A DNA stretch of 64,000 bases from Panacagrimonas sp965216805 (GTDB lineage: Bacteria; Pseudomonadota; Gammaproteobacteria; Nevskiales; Nevskiaceae). Position 1 is the stretch's first letter. Each line of letters starts with the position of its first letter. Shown in pieces: positions 52,303-60,187 of the stretch. The position numbers and the translations under genes are program-made. Where the stretch lies: the NCBI RefSeq assembly GCF_965216805.1, contig NZ_CBDCGN010000002.1, positions 2,170,001-2,234,000 on the forward strand, read 5' to 3'. A model generated the notes under the pieces. The model had not been told where the DNA came from. It saw only the letters and a program-made list of their open reading frames with translations, and ran no database searches.

Positions 52303-54288
52303 TCAGTGAATGTGCGCATCCGGTGGTGGACGCAAACGAGGCTCGGCGTTGAGCCGATCCAGGTGGGGATAAAGCATTGCGGGATCCGACCATCCCACCG
52401 CGTCATCCTCAGCAATCCAGCGCGCACGCACATAGCCAAAGCGATCGATGAGGAACTCAGCGTGTGTCCAGGCCATGCCCAAGCGGTCCGGCAGTCCGCG
52501 ATCACCGACCGTGCGGGACAACAGTTCGTAGGCAGACCATGCGTCAGTTGCGCCGGACTTCAAGACCGGATACGGCAAGTCGCCGGGCAGATCAGCGTCG
52601 TCGAGCGGGACCGCAAGGACCTGTGTGCGGCGGGACTGGAGTTCAGGGAGCGCCATGGCCAAGGTCCGCGCGCGCGCTTCCGCATTGGGTCCGCCAAGAA
52701 ATGCCAGCAGTACGTTATGCGTTTCGCGGTAGCCCTGAAGCTCGGTCGGTCCCGATGCACCCTCGATATAAAGGTTGACCGCACCCAGCCACGCCTGCCC
52801 TGGAACGATGCCGGCCCGCATGACCCGACTCTCGAAGCCTTGCGAGAAGGTGCGCATGAAATTGATCAGGTCCCAGCGATCGTCCTCCGAAAGCACCGCG
52901 CCGAAGCCGGGCATGCCGCTCTCTGGAATCCCGTGGCTCAGCCACCAGTACATATCGCCGGCCGTGTGCAACGCCGTGTGCGGCTCGCTCAGATTGGCGG
53001 GCGGCACGGGCAGCGTTGCGGCCAGCGGGCCGTCGCCCAGACCTCCGGTGCCGTGACAGGCCGTGCAGTGCTGCATGAACAGCTCGCGCCCGTTTGCAAC
53101 CGACTGAGTCAGATACGGTACTTGCGAACGACGAAAGGTTTCGGGATAAGCCGGCACCGCAAACGCCCAGGCCAGAACGCTGACCGCGGCCACGACGAGC
53201 AAGGCGGCCGTGATGCGCAGCGATCTCGATGTCGATTCCGACGACCCGCGCCGCCAGGTTGCCGCAAAGCCCGCGGCGATCAAGGCTGCCAAAGCGCCCA
53301 GTATCCAGACCCTCAGCGACGGGTCAGCCCACGTGGCTTCGAATGACCAACGAAATGGCAGCCACCAGTATGGCTCGGGTTCGTGGAACGCCGGGGTGGT
53401 CTGTGCCAACCAGACAGCACAGAGCAGCACGCCCGTGGCGGCGCCCAGCTCGACTGCAACGTGCCGCAGCGCCAGCGCCGACCGCGCGCGGGGCTCAGCG
53501 TGATTGCCCGCCCTCTTCAGTACCGGCAGAAACCTGGTGCGCAGTCGGTTTGCAAACAACAGCGCCAAGGCCAGCAGCCCGACCTTGCCGACCAGCAGCC
53601 CCCCATAGCGCGTGCCCAGCAGGTCGCCTTCGTTCTCGATGTAAAGATCAGCCAGCCAGACCCCGGTCACGACAATGACGGCCATCAGCGCCATCGACAA
53701 CTGCGAGAAGCGCTGCAGGGCGGCGGAAAGGGCGGACGTCGTCAAGGCAGACGATTGGTTGCGGGCATACGCGCTGACCGTCAGTAGCCAAGACGGCAAA
53801 GCGCCGAACCATACTGCGACGGCAAGCATATGGGCGATGTTGGGCGGCAGAACCTGCCACGGTGCTTCCGCACCTGCGCCGTGACCGCCCCAGGGTGCAA
53901 GTCCAAGGTAGAGGGCCGCCGCGATCGCGCAGGCCCAGCGTGCGCGCTGAACCGGCCGAATCACTCCCACCAGCACACACAAAAGCAGAAGGGCGGCCGC
54001 CCCGGCTCGAATCAGCCAAATCTGGCCAAAGTGCGTGCCCATCACCAGATTGCGCCAGTCGGCTGCAGTCCCTCCGAGCGGGACAAGGGTGAGCATCTGC
54101 GCCCACATCAAACCGGCATGACCGACAGCAAGCACCGAGACGCCTATTAGCAGCGTCCAGGAGCCGGGCACCGCTGGCTTGCGGAAGCCGCGCGGCACGC
54201 ACCAAGCATGGAAGACGGTTGCACCGATGATCCAGGCCGCACTCGCGAAAGCCGCCAATCGGGATGCCGCAGCCAGAATTTCGATCAC
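52303..54288 (-). CDS. CopD-cytochrome c-redoxin-like fusion protein
   Basis: 661 residues in one continuous frame. Residues 1-380: about nine transmembrane helices of the CopD copper-resistance domain (MLAVAVWFGALPSWLLTVSA, MALMAVIVVTGVWLADLY). Residues about 400-490: a class I cytochrome c with CTACH at 408-412 and the sequence SGMPGFGAVLSEDDRWDLIN. Residues about 520-650: a thioredoxin-like domain without the CxxC pair (RETHNVLLAFLGG, RTQVLAVPLDD, AEFLIDRFGYVRARW). CopD imports copper; the haem and redoxin parts suggest coupled redox handling of copper for the monooxygenase. The three-part fusion is unusual to me. Confidence 0.85.
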   Translation of the reverse strand: MIEILAAASRLAAFASAAWIIGATVFHAWCVPRGFRKPAVPGSWTLLIGVSVLAVGHAGLMWAQMLTLVPLGGTAADWRNLVMGTHFGQIWLIRAGAAALLLLCVLVGVIRPVQRARWACAIAAALYLGLAPWGGHGAGAEAPWQVLPPNIAHMLAVAVWFGALPSWLLTVSAYARNQSSALTTSALSAALQRFSQLSMALMAVIVVTGVWLADLYIENEGDLLGTRYGGLLVGKVGLLALALLFANRLRTRFLPVLKRAGNHAEPRARSALALRHVAVELGAATGVLLCAVWLAQTTPAFHEPEPYWWLPFRWSFEATWADPSLRVWILGALAALIAAGFAATWRRGSSESTSRSLRITAALLVVAAVSVLAWAFAVPAYPETFRRSQVPYLTQSVANGRELFMQHCTACHGTGGLGDGPLAATLPVPPANLSEPHTALHTAGDMYWWLSHGIPESGMPGFGAVLSEDDRWDLINFMRTFSQGFESRVMRAGIVPGQAWLGAVNLYIEGASGPTELQGYRETHNVLLAFLGGPNAEARARTLAMALPELQSRRTQVLAVPLDDADLPGDLPYPVLKSGATDAWSAYELLSRTVGDRGLPDRLGMAWTHAEFLIDRFGYVRARWIAEDDAVGWSDPAMLYPHLDRLNAEPRLRPPPDAHIH

Positions 54289-54295
54289 CCCGACC

Positions 54296-54676
54296 TCAGG
54301 GTGCTTCTAATTTGAATCCGTACCCGTAATCGACGACGTGACCATCGACAGAAAGCACGCGGTACTTGACCGTATAGCGGCCATTGCCGAGCGGTGACTC
54401 CAAAGGCACGACCAGGCAGGCAGGCACCTCAGGGTCGGTCTGGACTTCGCCAAGCGACTCGATTGCATCATCACCCTGAGAGAGCGTGACAGTGGAAAAT
54501 TTCGGCTCGATGTTCTCGTTGAAACACAGGCGGATCGCTTCGGGCGGCACGGTCAACACCGCTCTGCGTCCAGGCTCCGAACTGACCAGTCCCGCATGTG
54601 CGTGAACGGCTGGCCCGTATGCCCCGAGCGAGACCAGGAGCAACGCGCTCCCTAACCTGTGCGCTGAAACTGCCAT
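54296..54676 (-). CDS. copC: CopC-like periplasmic copper-binding protein
   Basis: 126 residues from the ATG overlapping the stop of the gene before it (TGATG). The signal peptide ends AVHA, so the mature chain starts His-Ala-Gly-Leu-Val-Ser-Ser, the N-terminal His copper(II) site of CopC. The body (EPGRRAVLTVPPEAIRLCFN, KYRVLSVDGHVVDYGYGF) keeps the second His and Asp region (SVDGH). It should carry copper to the CopD fusion encoded seven bases downstream, and from there to the CuMMO. Confidence 0.92.
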   Translation of the reverse strand: MAVSAHRLGSALLLVSLGAYGPAVHAHAGLVSSEPGRRAVLTVPPEAIRLCFNENIEPKFSTVTLSQGDDAIESLGEVQTDPEVPACLVVPLESPLGNGRYTVKYRVLSVDGHVVDYGYGFKLEAP

Positions 54677-55278
54677 CACTTCACCTCGGTTGAATTATTT
54701 TTGCGACCCGTGAGGCGGTAGACAAGTGCCGCAATGGCGAAGACGATCAGGAAGGCCGGCAGATATCGCCACAGGCTGTGGACACCCACCTTGAACGGGA
54801 ACACGGAATGCAGCACGGTTCCGGTTTCGGGATCCTTGGCAGTGATCATGCCGATATACCACCCGGGCGTCTCAAAGTTGTGTTCAAACGTCAATGTGCC
54901 TCTCGGGTAGACCTGAAACGGAACATGAACCAGGCTCGCAGCCTCGATGTCGGACGCGGACCCCAAGTCTTCATACCGGCCGCCAGCCCTGAGGTCGTTC
55001 ACGTCTTCAAGCACGCGAAATTCAACCTCATACTGACGCAACGCCGCGCTGACGTAATCAATGACAATAATTGCGCGTCCAAGCTCCGGGATGTCTTCGC
55101 AGAACTCCTGGGTCGCGCGCTTCTCCGGCTGATAGCCGGTGAAGTGCGCGCGTAGCGTCCCGATTTTCATCACACAGTTGTCGTCTTCCATCGAGACGCC
55201 GCCATGGCCGCTGGCCCCGGCGGCCACCAGCAATGCGGCTGCGGCGAGGAGCGCGTGGACAGCGCGTCGCGTGAACAT
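54676..55278 (-). CDS. CuMMO-associated periplasmic, membrane-anchored protein with predicted N-terminal His (operon 2)
   Basis: 200 residues, start overlapping the B-subunit stop (TGATG). A signal peptide ends GASG, giving mature His25-Gly-Gly-Val-Ser with an acidic pair and Cys (MEDDNC). HFTGYQPEKRATQEFCEDIP and FETPGWYIGMITA parallel the operon 1 protein at 8111-8698; a C-terminal transmembrane helix (AFLIVFAIAALVY) and basic tail anchor it. The two Cys (MEDDNC and EFCED) are conserved in both and may pair or bind metal. Function unknown; copper loading of the monooxygenase is the working guess. Confidence 0.86.
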   Translation of the reverse strand: MFTRRAVHALLAAAALLVAAGASGHGGVSMEDDNCVMKIGTLRAHFTGYQPEKRATQEFCEDIPELGRAIIVIDYVSAALRQYEVEFRVLEDVNDLRAGGRYEDLGSASDIEAASLVHVPFQVYPRGTLTFEHNFETPGWYIGMITAKDPETGTVLHSVFPFKVGVHSLWRYLPAFLIVFAIAALVYRLTGRKNNSTEVK

Positions 55279-56528
55279 CAACGCCGCACCATGCCGAAGT
55301 CGGGAATCATCGGCCCCCCGAACTCCACCAGATGCCGTTCACCCGCGTCGTCGAAGAACGACAGCACACCCGCCACAACGGCGTCAGGGGAGGAAATCAT
55401 GGTCGTCATGCGCTCGGTCTCCCACATGGCATCGTCGGCGTAGATCACCACGCGCTGGGTGGCCCCGGCGGCTACGGGCGCACCTTCGACACGCAGGGCA
55501 TCAGAGGCCACCAGATCGTGTTCGTCCCTGGGCTTGACGTCGAGCACATCCGCGTTAATGAAACGCAGGTTGCCGGCCGCGAATTCACCGATGGTGACGG
55601 GCCGGTCACTGTCGTTGACGACATCAAACTCCATCCTGAAGCTACGACCCGGAATACGGTAACGCGCTTCAATGAGCTTGATCGCAATGGGGGTCGGCGG
55701 CTGATCCAGCGGCGGAACATCGATCTTGCCGGTCTGCAGCGGCGTGGTGATCGGCCACCTTTCCTGGGCATAGACGTAACCGCCCACAATCAGGCTCAAG
55801 GTGAGGACCAGGAAGATCCCTCCCATCCGACGATCCATGGTGGTGATCATCTGGTCGGCTTCGGCCCCCAGCTCCTGCGCACGCTTGAAGCGAGGCACCA
55901 CGATGGGGCACTTGGTCAACCAATAGACAAACCAGGCCAGGCCGACGGCGAACCAGAGGGCTGACCACGCCATGACGTTACCCAGGCCATAGGTTTCCAG
56001 ATCGATGGTCTCGCCCAACAGCGTCTCGACGGTGTTCACGAAGGCGGCTTCATCACCCGTGACTTCGACCCAGATGCCGGGGCCGATCATCGGACCAGCC
56101 CCCGCGACGTTGATCACCGTATGAACATGATACCGACCGACCTTGCGCGCCTTCATCGTGATCTCGAAGTCGTAGACCTCGCCCTTGCGGAAGGAGGTGG
56201 AGCGAATCATCGGCACGCCGTTGACGCGGGAGTCCAGTCGCACGAAGGAGGGGCCAGGGACGCCGATGTTGAGGAAGGCGGTTTCCTCAATTGAGTCCAC
56301 ATGGTGCGGCCAGTACTTCGACGGCATGAACTTGCCGCTGATCTTGACGATCTCGTTGACCGACAATTTCGCCGTCGATGCCTGAACGTCAATCCAATGC
56401 ACCGTGCGCATGCGCAACTGGGGCATCTGTGCACGCTCACCGTGCGCCACGGAAGGCGATGGATAGATCACGCAGAACGCGATCAGAGGGAGCAGGAAGG
56501 CAGAAAGCAGTTTCATGGTCGTTTTCAT
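55278..56528 (-). CDS. Copper membrane monooxygenase subunit B (PmoB/AmoB family), operon 2
   Basis: 416 residues from the ATG overlapping the A-subunit stop. A signal peptide ends PSVA, leaving mature His29-Gly-Glu-Arg. His29, His134 and His136 (YHVHTVINV) match PmoB His33, His137 and His139, the histidine-brace copper site. AGAGPMIGPGIWVEV follows. Two transmembrane helices (about 200-220 and 248-268) and the C-terminal cupredoxin domain are present. It is clearly diverged from the operon 1 protein, for example IDVQASTAK against YDMTWSSEK after the shared RTVHW, so this is not a recent duplicate. Confidence 0.96.
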   Translation of the reverse strand: MKTTMKLLSAFLLPLIAFCVIYPSPSVAHGERAQMPQLRMRTVHWIDVQASTAKLSVNEIVKISGKFMPSKYWPHHVDSIEETAFLNIGVPGPSFVRLDSRVNGVPMIRSTSFRKGEVYDFEITMKARKVGRYHVHTVINVAGAGPMIGPGIWVEVTGDEAAFVNTVETLLGETIDLETYGLGNVMAWSALWFAVGLAWFVYWLTKCPIVVPRFKRAQELGAEADQMITTMDRRMGGIFLVLTLSLIVGGYVYAQERWPITTPLQTGKIDVPPLDQPPTPIAIKLIEARYRIPGRSFRMEFDVVNDSDRPVTIGEFAAGNLRFINADVLDVKPRDEHDLVASDALRVEGAPVAAGATQRVVIYADDAMWETERMTTMISSPDAVVAGVLSFFDDAGERHLVEFGGPMIPDFGMVRR

Positions 56529-57301
56529 CACACGATCTTCCGGATCCACAACGCTTTCGCACCCAGATACCCGATCCAGAGCCAGAACCAGTAATTCATG
56601 ATGTTCAGAAAACCCGCGAACACGGCGGTCAGGGGCGTCACGGCGGCGCCGAATGTCCGCAGCGTGGACTCCTCGATGATGCGCAGGTATTCCGGGATGG
56701 CGGTGCGGATGTACTCATAGCCCATCAGGTCGGCCACCGTCAGCATCGTGCCGTTGAGCTCAAGCGGCACCTGAAACGGCGCCAAGATCGACCAGTTGAG
56801 CGGATAGATCAGAAGGCCGAAGGCGAATCCGCCGAAAAGACCGGTCCAGAAAAAGCTGCGCGTGAGCAGCAGCATGCAGTCCAGGATCAGGCCCAAGCCG
56901 ATGTAGGTCGAAGGCCATACAAAGTTCATCGGAAAATCAGCGAAGAGGTGGAAATTCAGGTAGCGACTGATCCAGGCCGCCAGCGTCAGGCACAGAATCG
57001 TGAGCGTTCCGCCCAACGGCAGGCGCAGCTTGTCCCACAGCAGGAACCCGAACACCCCTGGCAATACGGTGAGTGCAAGTGGCGTTACGAGCGGCCACCA
57101 GCGGCGATCGCGCCAGTCCACCCAATAATCCCAGTCGCCGACGAGCAGCGCGAAGTGAAAACTGAAGATGCCCATGAAGAGCAGCACGATCAGAGGAATG
57201 ATCAGCAAGTCCATCTGGACGTAGGCCTTTCGCTGCTCCTTCGCTGAAGTGAGCCCGTTTTGGCCTGCGCCGCCGCTATCTGGATTATTTATGGCCTTCA
57301 T
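56528..57301 (-). CDS. Copper membrane monooxygenase subunit A (PmoA/AmoA family), operon 2
   Basis: 257 residues. The hallmark is LVGDWDYWVDWRDRRWWP, nearer to methane/ammonia monooxygenase A (GDWDFWxDWKDRR) than the operon 1 version. Hydrophobic helices follow, with FADFPMNFVWPSTYIGLGLI and YLRIIEESTLRTFG. The start at 57301 has GGAG seven bases upstream. It shares the A-subunit role in holding the C-subunit copper site within the membrane. The stop overlaps the B start. Confidence 0.96.
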   Translation of the reverse strand: MKAINNPDSGGAGQNGLTSAKEQRKAYVQMDLLIIPLIVLLFMGIFSFHFALLVGDWDYWVDWRDRRWWPLVTPLALTVLPGVFGFLLWDKLRLPLGGTLTILCLTLAAWISRYLNFHLFADFPMNFVWPSTYIGLGLILDCMLLLTRSFFWTGLFGGFAFGLLIYPLNWSILAPFQVPLELNGTMLTVADLMGYEYIRTAIPEYLRIIEESTLRTFGAAVTPLTAVFAGFLNIMNYWFWLWIGYLGAKALWIRKIV

Positions 57302-57449
57302 CAGGGATCTCCGCCTTTGGACTTACGCAGCGAAGCCCGCGCCGGGGCAAACGCTTGATTTCTTCTTTGCTGATAACACCGGTCGCGCGACAGTCCCCGA
57401 AGGGCAAGCGCCATGCATCTTGCCGTACGACTGATGGTCTGCGCTCGGC

Positions 57450-57475
57450 GGGGGCGCACCGCTCGGCACGCCCCC
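57450..57475 (-). other. Intercistronic hairpin between CuMMO C and A genes, operon 2
   Basis: GGGGGCG and CGCCCCC form a perfect 7-base stem around a 12-base loop in the 197-base gap between C and A. It mirrors the hairpin in operon 1, though its sequence differs. Confidence 0.5.
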
Positions 57476-57498
57476 ACCGTTGTACATGTCGTTAACCG

Positions 57499-58290
57499 TT
57501 ACGCCGACACGCCAACCGCAGCAGCCTGCGGCGATTCCGCAAAATCGCTCGAGCCCACGACTTTCGTAAGCTCGACGACTCGGGTCAGGATCTGCACCAC
57601 CAGCCCGCCGGCCGCAAACGTCGCCCAGCCGAGCAGCACGAAGCCCCAGTGAATGGGCGCGGCGAACAGTTCCTCTGCATAGAAGAACGTGTGCCCCCAT
57701 TCGTTGAGGCCAAGATTGGGCATGATCATGATCGGGCCCGCAACCACCAGCGCGAACGGCAGGGAAATCCTGTTCGCAAACTGAGGGAGCCGAGTGCGCG
57801 CGTAAACGAACGACACCACGCCGGCCATGATGAACATCGGAATGCCGAAGTAGAACAGCACGATGTGCGTCGGCGTGAAGTCAGTATCACGGACCGTCAC
57901 TTGGTGCCAAGCGGCGTCAGCCTCGGTGAAGGGCGAGGCGGTCAGGTAAGCAACCACGGCGAACACCATGATCTGCGCCAGCAACACGAAATAACGGCGC
58001 AGCTCCTCGGCCGGGGCCAACTTGTCGAGCTGGCGATCCCGCGTGTGCCAGAGCCAACCCACGATGGCGGCACCCATCCCGAACAGCACGGGCAGCTGGA
58101 TATAGAGCAGTGTCATCCAGTATTTCTGGAAGTCCTCCGAAAAGTAGTCCAGACCCACCGTGAAGGAGGTTGCATGTTGATAGATGCGGTAGGAGCCAAA
58201 GAGGATGGCAATGCCCAACAGAACCAGAAAAAGTTTGGCCCAAGGCCCGTTGGGAGACTCGTATGTGGTGTTTTGCGTGACGGAACTCAT
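57499..58290 (-). CDS. Copper membrane monooxygenase subunit C (PmoC/AmoC family), operon 2
   Basis: 263 residues, ATG after GGAGG with 8-base spacing. Asp125, His129 and His142 (ADAAWHQ to TPTH) and Asn196, His200 and His214 (NEWGH to PIHW) match all six metal ligands of M. capsulatus PmoC with a constant offset of 31. Six or seven transmembrane helices are expected. It is the first gene of a seven-gene operon (C, A, B, HGG protein, copC, copD fusion, His-rich protein). Confidence 0.96.
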   Translation of the reverse strand: MSSVTQNTTYESPNGPWAKLFLVLLGIAILFGSYRIYQHATSFTVGLDYFSEDFQKYWMTLLYIQLPVLFGMGAAIVGWLWHTRDRQLDKLAPAEELRRYFVLLAQIMVFAVVAYLTASPFTEADAAWHQVTVRDTDFTPTHIVLFYFGIPMFIMAGVVSFVYARTRLPQFANRISLPFALVVAGPIMIMPNLGLNEWGHTFFYAEELFAAPIHWGFVLLGWATFAAGGLVVQILTRVVELTKVVGSSDFAESPQAAAVGVSA

Positions 58291-58518
58291 GAGGTGAACC
58301 TCCAGATCTGATTAGCTACCGGGTACCGCACTGTCGCCAGTCATGAACCGGCGGGACCATGACCTTAATCGCGGCTGAGCACGAAGTCAATAGCACGTAG
58401 TTTCGCTGCGCACTTCGGCGTTTTGCCGGCTGCCCTGGGACAAGCGGTGTCGAATCACTCTTCGCGTATCGGATTGGCTGCGCGATTTCGCGGGGGGGGC
58501 ACATTGTCACAGACACTT

Positions 58519-58540
58519 TTCTAACAAACGCTTGACTGAT
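58519..58540. promoter_or_regulatory. Candidate operator, TTCTAACA motif copy 3, in the CuMMO operon 2/aldehyde dehydrogenase gap
   Basis: TTCTAACA-AA-CGCTTGACTGAT aligns with the copies at 19527 and 22471 over the first 16 positions. TTGACT within it could also be a -35 box for the aldehyde dehydrogenase. The rest of the 330-base divergent gap (58291-58620) holds no gene that I can see; it includes a G-run at 58491-58499. Confidence 0.5.
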
Positions 58541-58620
58541 ACACTTTGAAACGCGACCCTCAAAGCTGCCCGTTTGGGCTGGCCAGCGATGGCCGCTTCT
58601 TCAACGCTGGAGATCGACGG

Positions 58621-60078
58621 ATGAACGCCCCCCTGCTGACCCCCTTCCCCGCGACATCCGCGTATTGCGCGCCGAACGCGCAGGCACTGGCCGCCTTCGA
58701 AGCGCAACGGTCGACGGCCCTGCGCTGGCGCAGCTCGTCCGCGGACGAACGCATCGAGCGCATCCGCAAGCTGCGCGATGCCGTCCAGGCGGCTGCCCCG
58801 GCGATCCGTGCCGCGGCTGCCGCGGACTTCCGGAAACCGGAGGTGGAAGTCGACCTGACGGAAATCTTTACCGTCGTCTCCGAAGCCAACATGGCGATGC
58901 GCCGGCTCAAGCGCTGGATGAAGCCCACGCGGGTCGGGTTCTCGCCGCTGATGGCCGGGACTCAGGGACGCATCGAGTACCAGTCGCGCGGGCGCTGCCT
59001 GATCATCTCGCCGTGGAACTACCCGGTGAACCTTAGCTTCTGTCCCCTGGTACTGGCTCTAGCCGCAGGCAATACAGCGATCGTCAAGCCCTCGGAAATG
59101 ACGCCGCGGTTGTCGGCGGAGATGCAGAAGATCATCGACGCGACCTTTGCCCGCGACGAAGTCGCGCTGTTCCAGGGCGACGCGGAACTCGCCAAGACCC
59201 TGCTCGACCTGCCGTTCGATCACATTTTCTTCACTGGCGCTCCCGCCCTGGGAAAAGTCGTGATGGCCGCAGCTTCGCGCCATCTAACCAGCGTGACCCT
59301 GGAATTGGGCGGCAAGAGCCCGACCATCATCGATGCCAGCGCCGATCTGAAGGCCGCGGCTCACAACGTGTGCTGGTCGAAGTTCATGAACAACGGCCAG
59401 ACCTGCATCGCACCCGATCACGTGTTCGTGCACCACTCGGTCGCCGACGAGTTCCTAGATCTTCTGCGCGAACGTCTCGCCGAGGTATACGGAAAGGACG
59501 ACGAGGCCTGTTTCCGCTCGCCCGACCTTGCCCGCATCGTCAACGCACGCCACACCTCGCGCGTGCGACGGCTGCTGGATGATGCGCGCGAACGCGGCGC
59601 CACCGTCGTCGCTGGCGGCGACGTGCGGGAGGAACATTGCTACATCTCGCCGACCATCCTAGAGCGCGTGCCTGCGGATGCGGCGATCCTGCAGGAGGAG
59701 ATTTTCGGACCGCTGCTGCCGGTGATCCGGTTCGGTGAACTCGAAGAGGTCATCGACCGCATCAACGCCGGTGAAAAGCCGCTGGCGCTGTACGTCTGGG
59801 GCCAGGATCGCGCACGCATCCGCCGCGTCCTCGACCGCACCTCTTCGGGCGGCGTCTGCGTCAACAACACCGTCGTGCATGCCCTCCACCCGCTGCTGCC
59901 CTTCGGCGGCGTCAACAATTCCGGGCTGGGTAGCACGCATGGCGAATTCGGCTTTCGCTCGTTCTCGCACGCCCGCGCGATCGCAGACACGCGAATCGGT
60001 CTGGTGAAGATGTTCTATCCCCCCTACACCGCGCGCGTGAAGCGCCTGATCGCGATGACCTTGCGGTGGTTCGCCTGA
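58621..60078 (+). CDS. NAD(P)-dependent aldehyde dehydrogenase
   Basis: 485 residues from the ATG after GGAG; an open frame extends upstream without support. SPWNYPVNLSFCPLVLALAA and KPSEMTPRLSAEM bind the cofactor. The catalytic Glu is in VTLELGGKSPTI and the Cys in NNGQTCIAPDHV. Sequence style and length fit the class 3/coniferyl-aldehyde dehydrogenase group, with a hydrophobic C-terminal segment (LIAMTLRWFA) that may touch the membrane. It oxidises aliphatic or aromatic aldehydes to acids. It is divergent from CuMMO operon 2 and close to the PQQ alcohol dehydrogenase, so it is a likely third oxidation step. Confidence 0.94.
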   Translation: MNAPLLTPFPATSAYCAPNAQALAAFEAQRSTALRWRSSSADERIERIRKLRDAVQAAAPAIRAAAAADFRKPEVEVDLTEIFTVVSEANMAMRRLKRWMKPTRVGFSPLMAGTQGRIEYQSRGRCLIISPWNYPVNLSFCPLVLALAAGNTAIVKPSEMTPRLSAEMQKIIDATFARDEVALFQGDAELAKTLLDLPFDHIFFTGAPALGKVVMAAASRHLTSVTLELGGKSPTIIDASADLKAAAHNVCWSKFMNNGQTCIAPDHVFVHHSVADEFLDLLRERLAEVYGKDDEACFRSPDLARIVNARHTSRVRRLLDDARERGATVVAGGDVREEHCYISPTILERVPADAAILQEEIFGPLLPVIRFGELEEVIDRINAGEKPLALYVWGQDRARIRRVLDRTSSGGVCVNNTVVHALHPLLPFGGVNNSGLGSTHGEFGFRSFSHARAIADTRIGLVKMFYPPYTARVKRLIAMTLRWFA

Positions 60079-60123
60079 TTCTTAAATTTCGCGGAGCCTT
60101 CCCTCCTTCATGCTCTCGCGATT

Positions 60124-60141
60124 GGCCTCGGCATAGAGGCC
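60124..60141 (+). terminator. Terminator-like hairpin after the aldehyde dehydrogenase
   Basis: GGCCTC-GGCATA-GAGGCC is a perfect 6-base stem followed by the pyrimidine-rich TCCTTTCTTCTCTT, a plausible weak intrinsic terminator before the thiolase operon. Confidence 0.5.
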
Positions 60142-60187
60142 TCCTTTCTTCTCTTCGCGTCATCCTCAGCCTCCTGGAGCGTAGCCA

